A program made the translations under genes and the position numbers. Positions 1-4,937 of a DNA stretch of 8,253 nucleotides are shown one piece after another; the stretch's first letter is position 1; every line of letters begins with the position of its first letter. A model generated the notes under the pieces. That model was given only the letters and a program-made list of their open reading frames with translations, did not search any database and had not been told where the DNA came from. The stretch is from an archaeon (GTDB lineage Archaea > Iainarchaeota > Iainarchaeia > Iainarchaeales > Iainarchaeaceae): positions 1 through 8,253 of the forward strand of contig JANLHD010000048.1 of NCBI GenBank assembly GCA_024653865.1, read 5' to 3'.

Positions 1-2
1 AA

Positions 3-335
3 GGAGTTGGCGACAAGGTAAAAGGGGAACTTTGGTTCAAGGTGGACCCATTCATACTCCACATAGGCACAAACACAATGGAAAAATCAAAAAACATCCT
101 CAGCGCAATGAAAAAGGCGGGGGTAAAACGAGGCGGCATCATGGTTGCCGAACCGGGCAAATTCCTAATCGAACTCCAGGGCACGGAAAAAATGGAATTC
201 CCCCTATGCTCACAAGGGGAATTGCTTGTGGGCAAAAAATATTTGGAACAAATAACCCCCAAAGCCAACGAAATGCTTGAAAAAAATTACTCAAGGCTCG
301 CAAAACTCGAAAAAGAATTCTCAAGGCTCAAGTGA
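3..335 (+). CDS. taw3: TYW3/Taw3 tRNA-Phe wybutosine methyltransferase, C-terminal part (5' end outside window)
   Basis: The frame is open from base 3 and ends at the TGA at 333-335, giving about 110 residues. It reads WFKVDPFILHIGTNTMEKSK, then an A-G-V-K-R-G-G-I stretch, IELQGTEKMEFPL, and LLVGKKYLEQITPKANEML. These are the conserved C-terminal blocks of the TYW3/Taw3 family (PFILH followed by a helix, the gte-PL segment, the final ANxxL helix). Known family role: SAM-dependent N4-methylation of the modified guanosine at position 37 of tRNA-Phe in wyosine/wybutosine synthesis, in the cytoplasm. The ATG at base 42 is internal, because family homology continues upstream of it. The stop is 6 bases before thpR, so the two are probably co-transcribed. 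The N-terminal half cannot be seen here. A Taw3 paralogue is the only serious alternative. Confidence 0.85.
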   Translation, partial: GVGDKVKGELWFKVDPFILHIGTNTMEKSKNILSAMKKAGVKRGGIMVAEPGKFLIELQGTEKMEFPLCSQGELLVGKKYLEQITPKANEMLEKNYSRLAKLEKEFSRLK

Positions 336-341
336 AAAAAA

Positions 342-878
342 ATGAGGCTATTCACCGCAATCACAATCCCGGAAAAACAAAGGGAAAAAATCTACGCGGA
401 ATTGATCCAAGAACTGCCAGAGCAAATGAAGGCGGTTGAAAAGCAAAACATCCACCTAACGCTCGTGTTCATAGGCGAAAAAAACACCGCGGAGGCAAAA
501 AACATACAGGAAAAACTCTCCAAAATCAAACACCACTCATTTCAAATAACGCTCTGCGGCATAGGCTGCTTTGGCTCAAGGGTAATGTGGCTCGGCGCAA
601 AAGAAGGCGAAAAGGAAATCACGCAGCTAGCGGAAAAAATATTTGCGGAGCTCAAAATCCCAAAAGAACAAGTAGTGGCACACGCAACCCTTGCCAGGAA
701 CAAGAAGGCTAGCCCAAAGGAATTCTTCGGCGCAAAAAACAATTTATCGGAAAAAAAGTTTTCCACAAGCTTCGAGGCAACGGGATTTGTGCTCGTGAAA
801 TCCTCCCTCACAAAAGACGGGCCAATTTACGAGGAGTTCCCCGAAATCACTTTTTCCAAAAGGGACTCCGGGTCATAA
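342..878 (+). CDS. thpR: RNA 2',3'-cyclic phosphodiesterase (ThpR, 2H phosphoesterase / '2'-5' RNA ligase' family)
   Basis: This is a 178-residue protein, the usual size for the family. It has the two catalytic H-x-T-x motifs of the 2H superfamily: H38-L-T40-L in the segment NIHLTLVFIGE, and H114-A-T116-L in VVAHATLARNK. The N-terminus (RLFTAITIPE) and the C-terminal SSLTKDGPIYEE segment are also typical of ThpR. Known role: hydrolyses 2',3'-cyclic phosphate RNA ends to 2'-phosphates and can join tRNA half-molecules in vitro, so it acts on tRNA ends. ATG 342 follows the taw3 stop by 6 A-rich bases with no clear ribosome binding site, suggesting translational coupling. In many archaea thpR directly precedes cca. 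Here the same pair is present but split by a minus-strand ATPase gene. The last 52 bases (827-878) are also the 3' end of that opposing gene. Confidence 0.92.
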   Translation: MRLFTAITIPEKQREKIYAELIQELPEQMKAVEKQNIHLTLVFIGEKNTAEAKNIQEKLSKIKHHSFQITLCGIGCFGSRVMWLGAKEGEKEITQLAEKIFAELKIPKEQVVAHATLARNKKASPKEFFGAKNNLSEKKFSTSFEATGFVLVKSSLTKDGPIYEEFPEITFSKRDSGS

Positions 879-2401
879 TAATACTGCTGGACAACAATCT
901 CGACTTCCGGCTGCGCGTGGATGTCATTTTCGAGCATCCACTCCAAAATCTTTTTCCGAACGCTAATTTCCCTCTCTATCTCCTTTTTTGTGCGCAATGT
1001 TTTTTGCGCAAGCACCTCCATTAGCCTCACAGGAACATCCGTTCTTTGAACCGAATCGGTATTCCTGTCCCACTCGTACACGTTGCTCAAAAGCGCCTTG
1101 CTCTCCATCGAACTCACTTCCGTGACCGAGAGCACGCGCCTTTGTATGCCCTTGCCCTTCACATAAATCCTATACTGCACCACAATCAAATTCAGAAGCG
1201 GAATCAACGCGTCCGGAACGCCCATTGGATCGGATTTTAGGCGCAAAAGCATCTCCTTCGCGGAATTGCTGTGCAAAGTGCCCATGCTGCCCTTGTGCCC
1301 CGTGTCCATTGCAACAAACATTGTTTCGGCCTCTTTTCCCCTAACCTCACCCACAATCAATCTATCCGGCCTCATCCTCATCGCGTTCTTCAGCAAATCA
1401 TCCATGGAAATCCCTTCCTGCCCCTTCATCTTTGGCCGAGATTCCATCTGCACCCAATTCTCGCGGTCAGCCAGCCGAAGCTCGAGCGTATCCTCAATGG
1501 AAATAATCCTCTCAGGATACCTAATGAACGCCGCGAGCGTGTTCAGGGTGGTTGTTTTTCCAGAACCAGAACCTCCGGTAATTATTATATTCATGGGCTC
1601 AATTCCGATGCCCTCAACCATTACCCACAAAAAAGCCGCAAGCTCGCTCGAAAGCGTCTTGTTGGCAATCAAATCAATTATGCTCAAAGGAACCGTGGAA
1701 AACTTTCTTATTGTGAGGCTCGGGCCGAAGGGAGTTACGAACAAAAAGGTGGCATTCGCCCTATTGCCATCCGGAAGGCGCGCATCCAAAAGCGGGTGGT
1801 CGGCATCAAACTTTTTGCCGACCGTGTTCGCGATTTTTTGCAGCAAGTGCTCGAGTTCCTTTTTATCCGCAAAATTCAGGTTCGTCTTGCAGTGCCCATA
1901 ACGCTTGTGAAACACGAACACGCTCTTCTCATAGCCATTCACCATTATTTCCTCGAGGTTCTCGTCAAAAACCAGGGCGGAGATCTTCCCATACCCAATG
2001 GAATCCCCGAGGATGTGCTCCGCGAGAAGCGAGTGGTTCTTGACGGAGGGAATATGCTCCTTGAAAAGTGAAATGAGGGAAATTTTCAGCGCATTATACT
2101 CGTCGGTTGTAAGAAGGTGCTCGAGCGCGTCGCTATAAGTCACCTGCTTCACGATTTTTTCGCGAAAAACATCCATGAACTTCTTCGAAAAAAGCCTGCC
2201 GAGCTGGCTTTGGATTTCGTCAAAGCTCCAGCGCCCCACAATCAGGTTTCCGAGGGCATCGCGGACAATCTTCTCCTCCTCGGAAAATTTTTGCTCGGAA
2301 ACATCGTAAAAAAAGAAAGGAAAACCCTCAAAAATCACGGTCTGGTCGTAAGCGTCGATTTGTTCCCCTTTTTTCTCCATCAGCTGAAGAGGCAAAACCA
2401 A
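827..2401 (-). CDS. Type II/IV secretion system ATPase, archaeal pilus/archaellum assembly type (GspE/TadA/FlaI-like)
   Basis: This 524-residue protein has a full secretion-ATPase core. The N-terminal sensor-like domain contains LEEIMVNGYEKSVFVFH and RLPDGNRANATF. The Walker A loop is GGSGSGKTTT (K282). An acidic box follows (IISIEDTLEL), then Walker B LIVGEVRG (E352) and the His-box region GSMGTLHSNSA. The C-terminal helical region ends with EREISVRKKILEWML and a YYYDPESLL motif, as in archaeal family members. Known role: cytoplasmic hexameric ATPase that drives pilin or archaellin assembly or secretion with a TadC-like membrane platform. No platform, pilin or peptidase gene is nearby, so the substrate is unknown. 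The open frame begins with TTG at 2401, preceded by GGGGGAT (2405-2411), but a TATA-like box at 2421-2430 puts transcription start at about 2400. The transcript may therefore be leaderless at TTG 2401 or start translation at ATG 2380. The 3' end overlaps thpR. Confidence 0.93.
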   Translation of the reverse strand: MVLPLQLMEKKGEQIDAYDQTVIFEGFPFFFYDVSEQKFSEEEKIVRDALGNLIVGRWSFDEIQSQLGRLFSKKFMDVFREKIVKQVTYSDALEHLLTTDEYNALKISLISLFKEHIPSVKNHSLLAEHILGDSIGYGKISALVFDENLEEIMVNGYEKSVFVFHKRYGHCKTNLNFADKKELEHLLQKIANTVGKKFDADHPLLDARLPDGNRANATFLFVTPFGPSLTIRKFSTVPLSIIDLIANKTLSSELAAFLWVMVEGIGIEPMNIIITGGSGSGKTTTLNTLAAFIRYPERIISIEDTLELRLADRENWVQMESRPKMKGQEGISMDDLLKNAMRMRPDRLIVGEVRGKEAETMFVAMDTGHKGSMGTLHSNSAKEMLLRLKSDPMGVPDALIPLLNLIVVQYRIYVKGKGIQRRVLSVTEVSSMESKALLSNVYEWDRNTDSVQRTDVPVRLMEVLAQKTLRTKKEIEREISVRKKILEWMLENDIHAQPEVEIVVQQYYYDPESLLEKVISGNSS

Positions 2402-2478
2402 ATATCCCCCCGGGAAATAACTATTTATAGTACGCGTTAATTAGTATATAAAACCCCAAGCCCGCCGGCGGTAATTCA
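2402..2478. promoter_or_regulatory. Divergent promoter region for the secretion ATPase (-) and cca (+)
   Basis: The 77-base gap between the two gene starts holds two back-to-back TATA-like boxes. CTATAAATAG reads on the minus strand at 2421-2430, about 25 bases from the TTG start at 2401. TATATAAAA reads on the plus strand at 2445-2453, about 30 bases before the cca ATG at 2479. Archaeal TATA boxes sit about 26 bases before the transcription start, so both transcripts should begin within a few bases of their start codons. The boxes are about 15 bases apart, so initiation complexes on the two sides could compete. This is read from sequence alone. Confidence 0.6.
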
Positions 2479-3852
2479 ATGAAAAAAATTCTCGAAAAGG
2501 TCGCAAAAAAAATCACGCCCCCAAAAAAAGAAATTGAGGCGCAAAAAAAACTTGCCCGGGAAATAACCGAAAAAATAACCGCGATGAAAGGAGGGCATGT
2601 GGGGGTGGAACTCGCGGGAAGCCTGTGCAGGGGCACGCACCTTCGCGGCGACAACGACCTTGACATATTCGTATTCTTCCCCCCTGAACTTTCAAGAAAC
2701 GAATTCGAAAAAGAGGGGCTTCGCATCGGAAAGGCGATTTTTCGCGGCCACAAATGGGAAAAGGCGTACTCGGAACACCCCTACATTCGGGGAAAAATAG
2801 GCGGGTTTGACGTCGAAATAGTCCCCGCATACAAAATCAAGGACGCATCGATGCTCAAAAGCAGCGTCGACCGCACAACATTCCACAACCAATACCTGCT
2901 CGGAAGGCTAACCGAGCGGCACAAAAATGACGTGCGGCTCCTGAAACAATTTTTGAAGGGAATAAAGGCGTACGGAGCCGACCTTAAGGCAAACTCCGTG
3001 CCCGGATACGTTGCCGAATTGCTCGTGCTCAACTACGGATCCTTCGAAAACACGGCACGGGCAATGGCCGAGTGGAAAAACAACGAAGTGATTGACATTG
3101 AAAAACAGCTCTCCGAAAACGATGCGAGAAAAAAATTCGACTCGCCCCTAATTATCGTCGACCCGGTTGATTTGAACAGAAACGTCGCTGCCGCACTCTC
3201 GGTTGACCAATTCGCAAGAATAATCGCCGCATCGCGCGCATTCATAAAAAAACCCAAAGAAAAATTCTTCTTCGGCGCAAAGCAAAAAACCCTGCCGGTA
3301 TCGGCGGCGAAAAAACTTGTGGAAAAAGAAGGTCTAATCACAATTGAAATAGGGTACCCGAAAGGCGAAATAAGCGACGTGCTCTGGGGGCAAATACGCA
3401 GGCTCTCAAAAAAAATCGGGTCCGCCCTCGAAATGCGCGACTTCAAATTGATAAGAAGTGCCGTGTGGAGCGACGAGGAAAAATCAATCATCCTCATATT
3501 CGACCTCGAGGCAAACAGGCTGGAGAAAGTAATGAAGCGCACAGGCCCCGAAGTCACCAACAAAGAGCACTCCGAACAATTCCTCAAGGCGCACAAAAAC
3601 GCGCTAAGCGGGCCTAGAATAGAAAAAGGAAGATGGGTGGCGGAAATAGAGCGCGTGCACTGGAAGGCAACCGAGTACATCAAAAAAATGCTCTCGCAGC
3701 TCCGCAAAACAGAAAGGGCGGGAATACGCAAGGCGCTCAACAAAAAATCAAAAGTCCTAAGCGACCCCGAAGTCATTGCCAAATACAAAAAGGAAAAGGA
3801 ATTTTGCGAATGGTTCTCAACATACCTTAGGGGCAAAGAGGAATTTGATTAA
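2479..3852 (+). CDS. cca: CCA tRNA nucleotidyltransferase, archaeal class I CCA-adding enzyme
   Basis: This 457-residue protein is the expected length for the archaeal enzyme. The nucleotidyltransferase signature is G47-S48-L-C-R-G-T followed by D60-L-D62-I-F, with the third metal-binding carboxylate in FDVEIVP (D111). This matches the class I spacing, where archaeal homologues have a carboxylate at the first position too. Downstream come the AELLVLNYGSFENT helix of the neck region and the body and tail domains with IIVDPVDLNRNVAAALS. Known role: adds CCA to tRNA 3' ends without a nucleic acid template, using CTP and ATP. It is needed for every tRNA whose gene lacks CCA, including the tRNA-Arg just downstream. 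The ATG follows its TATA box at a near-leaderless distance and has no ribosome binding site. The TAA stop is 3 bases from the tRNA 3' end on the other strand. Confidence 0.96.
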   Translation: MKKILEKVAKKITPPKKEIEAQKKLAREITEKITAMKGGHVGVELAGSLCRGTHLRGDNDLDIFVFFPPELSRNEFEKEGLRIGKAIFRGHKWEKAYSEHPYIRGKIGGFDVEIVPAYKIKDASMLKSSVDRTTFHNQYLLGRLTERHKNDVRLLKQFLKGIKAYGADLKANSVPGYVAELLVLNYGSFENTARAMAEWKNNEVIDIEKQLSENDARKKFDSPLIIVDPVDLNRNVAAALSVDQFARIIAASRAFIKKPKEKFFFGAKQKTLPVSAAKKLVEKEGLITIEIGYPKGEISDVLWGQIRRLSKKIGSALEMRDFKLIRSAVWSDEEKSIILIFDLEANRLEKVMKRTGPEVTNKEHSEQFLKAHKNALSGPRIEKGRWVAEIERVHWKATEYIKKMLSQLRKTERAGIRKALNKKSKVLSDPEVIAKYKKEKEFCEWFSTYLRGKEEFD

Positions 3853-3855
3853 AAG

Positions 3856-3929
3856 CGAGCCCGGGAGGATTCGAACCCCCGATCTCTCCGTCCGAAGCGG
3901 AGTATCCTGGTCCACTAGACGACGGGCCC
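3856..3929 (-). tRNA. tRNA-Arg (anticodon UCG)
   Basis: The minus strand folds into a full 74-base cloverleaf. The acceptor stem is GGGCCCG with CGGGCTC (one G-U pair) and discriminator G. The D arm is GTCTAGTGGACCAGGAT with G18-G19 and A20. The anticodon stem is CTCCG/CGGAG and the loop CTTCGGA gives anticodon TCG (reads CGA). The variable loop is AGATC, and the T arm is GGGGG-TTCGAAT-CCTCC. A20 together with C35 and G36 fits arginine identity. There is no intron and no encoded CCA, so the 3' end depends on the CCA-adding enzyme encoded next door. A short T-run (CTTTT) follows the 3' end and overlaps the cca stop codon on the other strand. Confidence 0.95.
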
Positions 3930-3965
3930 ACAGCACTAATAACCTGGGAAACGAATTTAACGGTT
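3930..3965 (-). promoter_or_regulatory. Putative tRNA-Arg promoter
   Basis: On the minus strand a TATA-like GTTAAATTC lies at about 3954-3962, roughly 24-33 bases upstream of the mature tRNA 5' end at 3929. That is the distance expected for archaeal transcription starting a few bases before the tRNA. There is no other evidence. Confidence 0.45.
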
Positions 3966-4057
3966 CTATTGCCCAAAAAAAGCCCCTGATTTACCTCACC
4001 GCCCGGCATTCCCAACCTAGATGAAACGCCCCATTCAGATAGCGCTGCTCGGAATCA

Positions 4058-4110
4058 AGCTTTAAAAAGCTAACTGGGTAGAGAATAGTAATTCAAAAGG
4101 CGACCAATGT
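4058..4110 (+). promoter_or_regulatory. Putative promoter and leader of the zinc-ribbon/aEF-1 beta operon
   Basis: CTTTAAAAA at 4060-4068 is a plausible archaeal TATA box. It would place transcription start near 4090 and leave a leader of about 20 bases. The leader contains AAAAGGCGA (4095-4103) as a possible weak ribosome binding site. The start region reads ATGTATG. The first ATG (4107) is in a different frame and the second (4111) opens the zinc-ribbon gene. The rest of the interval from 3966 to 4057 contains no gene or structured RNA that I can support. Confidence 0.45.
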
Positions 4111-4269
4111 ATGGCAATAAAAAGATGCATTACCACGAACAAGGTTGTAACGGACAATTTTGTCGAATTCAAGTGCCCAGGATGCGGCCAGAGAATAGTG
4201 CGCAGCCTGCACGCAAGGGTCCGCAGCCTCGACTACAAATGCCCCGAATGCGGCTTCACCGGGCCATAA
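4111..4269 (+). CDS. Small zinc-ribbon protein, COG2888-type (predicted RNA-binding, translation-associated)
   Basis: This 52-residue protein starts at ATG 4111 and ends with TAA at 4267-4269. It carries two zinc knuckles, C22-P-G-C25-G and C44-P-E-C47-G, and ends in YKCPECGFTGP, the hallmark C-terminus of the archaeal COG2888 / HVO_2753-like family. That family is annotated as a Zn-ribbon RNA-binding protein with a function in translation and is commonly encoded next to aEF-1 beta, as here (12-base gap). Typical members have four cysteine knuckles. This one keeps knuckles 2 and 4 but reads C6-I-T-T where knuckle 1 belongs, and RSLHARVRSL, with no cysteine, where knuckle 3 belongs. It should therefore bind one zinc ion instead of two. 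The molecular role of the family is not settled. Confidence 0.88.
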   Translation: MAIKRCITTNKVVTDNFVEFKCPGCGQRIVRSLHARVRSLDYKCPECGFTGP

Positions 4270-4270
4270 A

Positions 4271-4275
4271 GGTGA
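4271..4275 (+). promoter_or_regulatory. Ribosome binding site of aEF-1 beta
   Basis: GGTGA, complementary to the archaeal 16S 3' end, sits 6 bases before ATG 4282 and directly after the zinc-ribbon stop codon. This supports both the chosen start and translation from a shared transcript. Confidence 0.7.
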
Positions 4276-4281
4276 ATTTAC

Positions 4282-4545
4282 ATGCCTGATAAGAGCTTCA
4301 TAATCTACAAGGTTACGCCAACGGACATGGAAAACCTAGAGCAAACCAAAAAAGAAATACTGGGCATAAAAGCCGGCGAAGTCAAGGACATACAAGAAGA
4401 GCCAATTGGCTTTGGAATAGTAACCCTAAAGGTCGGCATAATTGTGAACGAAAAAGAAAAAGGCGCAATGGAAAAAACCACCAAAGCGCTCGAAGCCCTA
4501 AAAAGCGTCGAAGAAGTCGAACAAATCGGCATGACACTTCTTTAA
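4282..4545 (+). CDS. ef1b: Translation elongation factor aEF-1 beta
   Basis: This 87-residue protein is the normal length for archaeal EF-1 beta. It begins SFIIYKVTPTDMENLEQTKK and contains the family blocks VKDIQEEPIGFGIVTLKVG and, near the C-terminus, SVEEVEQIGMTLL. Known role: guanine nucleotide exchange factor that reloads aEF-1 alpha with GTP during elongation, in the cytoplasm. It is the second gene of an operon with the zinc-ribbon protein, 12 bases apart and with its own GGTGA ribosome binding site. A T-rich terminator region follows. Nothing in the reading frame looks unusual. Confidence 0.95.
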   Translation: MPDKSFIIYKVTPTDMENLEQTKKEILGIKAGEVKDIQEEPIGFGIVTLKVGIIVNEKEKGAMEKTTKALEALKSVEEVEQIGMTLL

Positions 4546-4582
4546 CTGCCCATTCCGAGCCAAAAGCGACCGCAGCAAGCAG

Positions 4583-4660
4583 GCGGCATCGACTCCGCTC
4601 TAATTTTTAATAAAAATGCGCTTTAAAAAAACCGAAAAAAAGTTCAAAGCAAAAATTTGA
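4583..4660. terminator. T-rich bidirectional terminator between aEF-1 beta (+) and the 63-residue gene (-)
   Basis: On the plus strand a weak GCGG/CCGC stem (4583-4598) is followed by TAATTTTTAAT. ATTTTTA-A-TAAAAAT (4603-4617) is a perfect palindrome, giving T-runs in both directions. On the minus strand the 3' flank of the converging gene has further T-runs of 5 to 7 bases between about 4625 and 4660. Archaeal polymerase stops at T-rich stretches with little need for a hairpin, so this fits termination of both transcripts. Confidence 0.55.
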
Positions 4661-4662
4661 AA

Positions 4663-4854
4663 CTATTTTTCCCCGGCCTTTTTCAAAACATCCTTGTGCT
4701 CATCCGAACCGGCTCTGAGCCGCTCCCAGCCAGTGAACACCCTCTTCCAAATAACCCCATCCGGAGTTTGGGCATAACTGCCGCCAAGAAGGTCCTTTGC
4801 CATTGCAGGCCTTAGAGGAACCTGATTTTCCAATACCGCTCTCTTTTTTGCCAT
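4663..4854 (-). CDS. Uncharacterised small basic protein, 63 residues
   Basis: I do not recognise this protein. It starts at ATG 4854 (MAKKRAVLENQVPLRPAMAK) and ends at the TAG at 4663-4665. It is soluble and charged, with no signal peptide, membrane segment or cysteines. A central G24-G-S-Y-A-Q-T-P-D-G-V-I-W36 stretch and a second tryptophan in FTGWERL (W43) suggest a small compact fold, with a lysine-rich helical tail. Three points support it as a real gene: a TATA-like box about 26 bases upstream of the ATG (leaderless placement), T-rich termination signals downstream, and a gap between two other genes that it fills neatly. The frame stays open upstream into the antisense of rad50, but the promoter position argues against a longer protein. 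It diverges from rad50, so a functional or regulatory link is possible but unproven. Confidence 0.6.
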   Translation of the reverse strand: MAKKRAVLENQVPLRPAMAKDLLGGSYAQTPDGVIWKRVFTGWERLRAGSDEHKDVLKKAGEK

Positions 4855-4936
4855 GATAAAGAAAGCCCCCTTGGAGTATATAATAATTCGCGGAAGACTA
4901 GAATAGCCTTTTAGATTTAAAGGAGCCCTAAATCTA
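4855..4936. promoter_or_regulatory. Divergent promoter region for the 63-residue gene (-) and rad50 (+)
   Basis: On the minus strand ATTATATACT (about 4875-4884) is centred about 26 bases before ATG 4854, so that transcript is probably leaderless. On the plus strand the A/T-rich TTTAGATTTAAA (4910-4921) is the best TATA candidate for rad50 and would start transcription near 4937-4943, at or next to its two candidate ATGs. That box lies inside the left arm of an inverted repeat described separately. Confidence 0.5.
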
Positions 4937-4937
4937 A
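4911..4937. repeat. Perfect 9-base inverted repeat spanning the rad50 promoter and start codon
   Basis: TTAGATTTA (4911-4919) and its exact reverse complement TAAATCTAA (4929-4937) flank the 9-base spacer AAGGAGCCC. The left arm overlaps the likely TATA box. The right arm ends on the first base of ATG 4937. The spacer contains AGGAG, a ribosome-binding-like sequence. It could be a DNA operator for a dimeric regulator, or, if the transcript starts upstream, an RNA hairpin that holds the start region. Confidence 0.6.

Noticed and set aside
1271..2071. Long open frame on the plus strand opposite the secretion ATPase gene (and a second one at 1266-1901).
   Set aside because: It is antisense to the conserved ATPase core, has no family similarity, and reflects codon bias of the real minus-strand gene.
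3033..3836. Open frame on the minus strand opposite cca.
   Set aside because: The plus strand carries the conserved CCA-adding enzyme through the same bases, and the minus frame has no recognisable domain or promoter.
3966..4057. Possible C/D-box guide RNA in the gap between tRNA-Arg and the zinc-ribbon operon (GATGA at about 4020, CTGA at about 3987).
   Set aside because: The boxes are in the wrong order and spacing, and the C-box match is incomplete.
4021..4065. A 14-codon ATG frame upstream of the zinc-ribbon operon (MKRPIQIALLGIKL).
   Set aside because: It lies upstream of or across the predicted TATA box, so it is probably not on the transcript. It has no ribosome binding site and is too short to support.
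4107..4289. Frame starting at ATG 4107 and reading through the zinc-ribbon gene.
   Set aside because: The +1-shifted frame from ATG 4111 gives the conserved CPxCG knuckles and GFTGP end, and the 4107 frame gives nothing recognisable.
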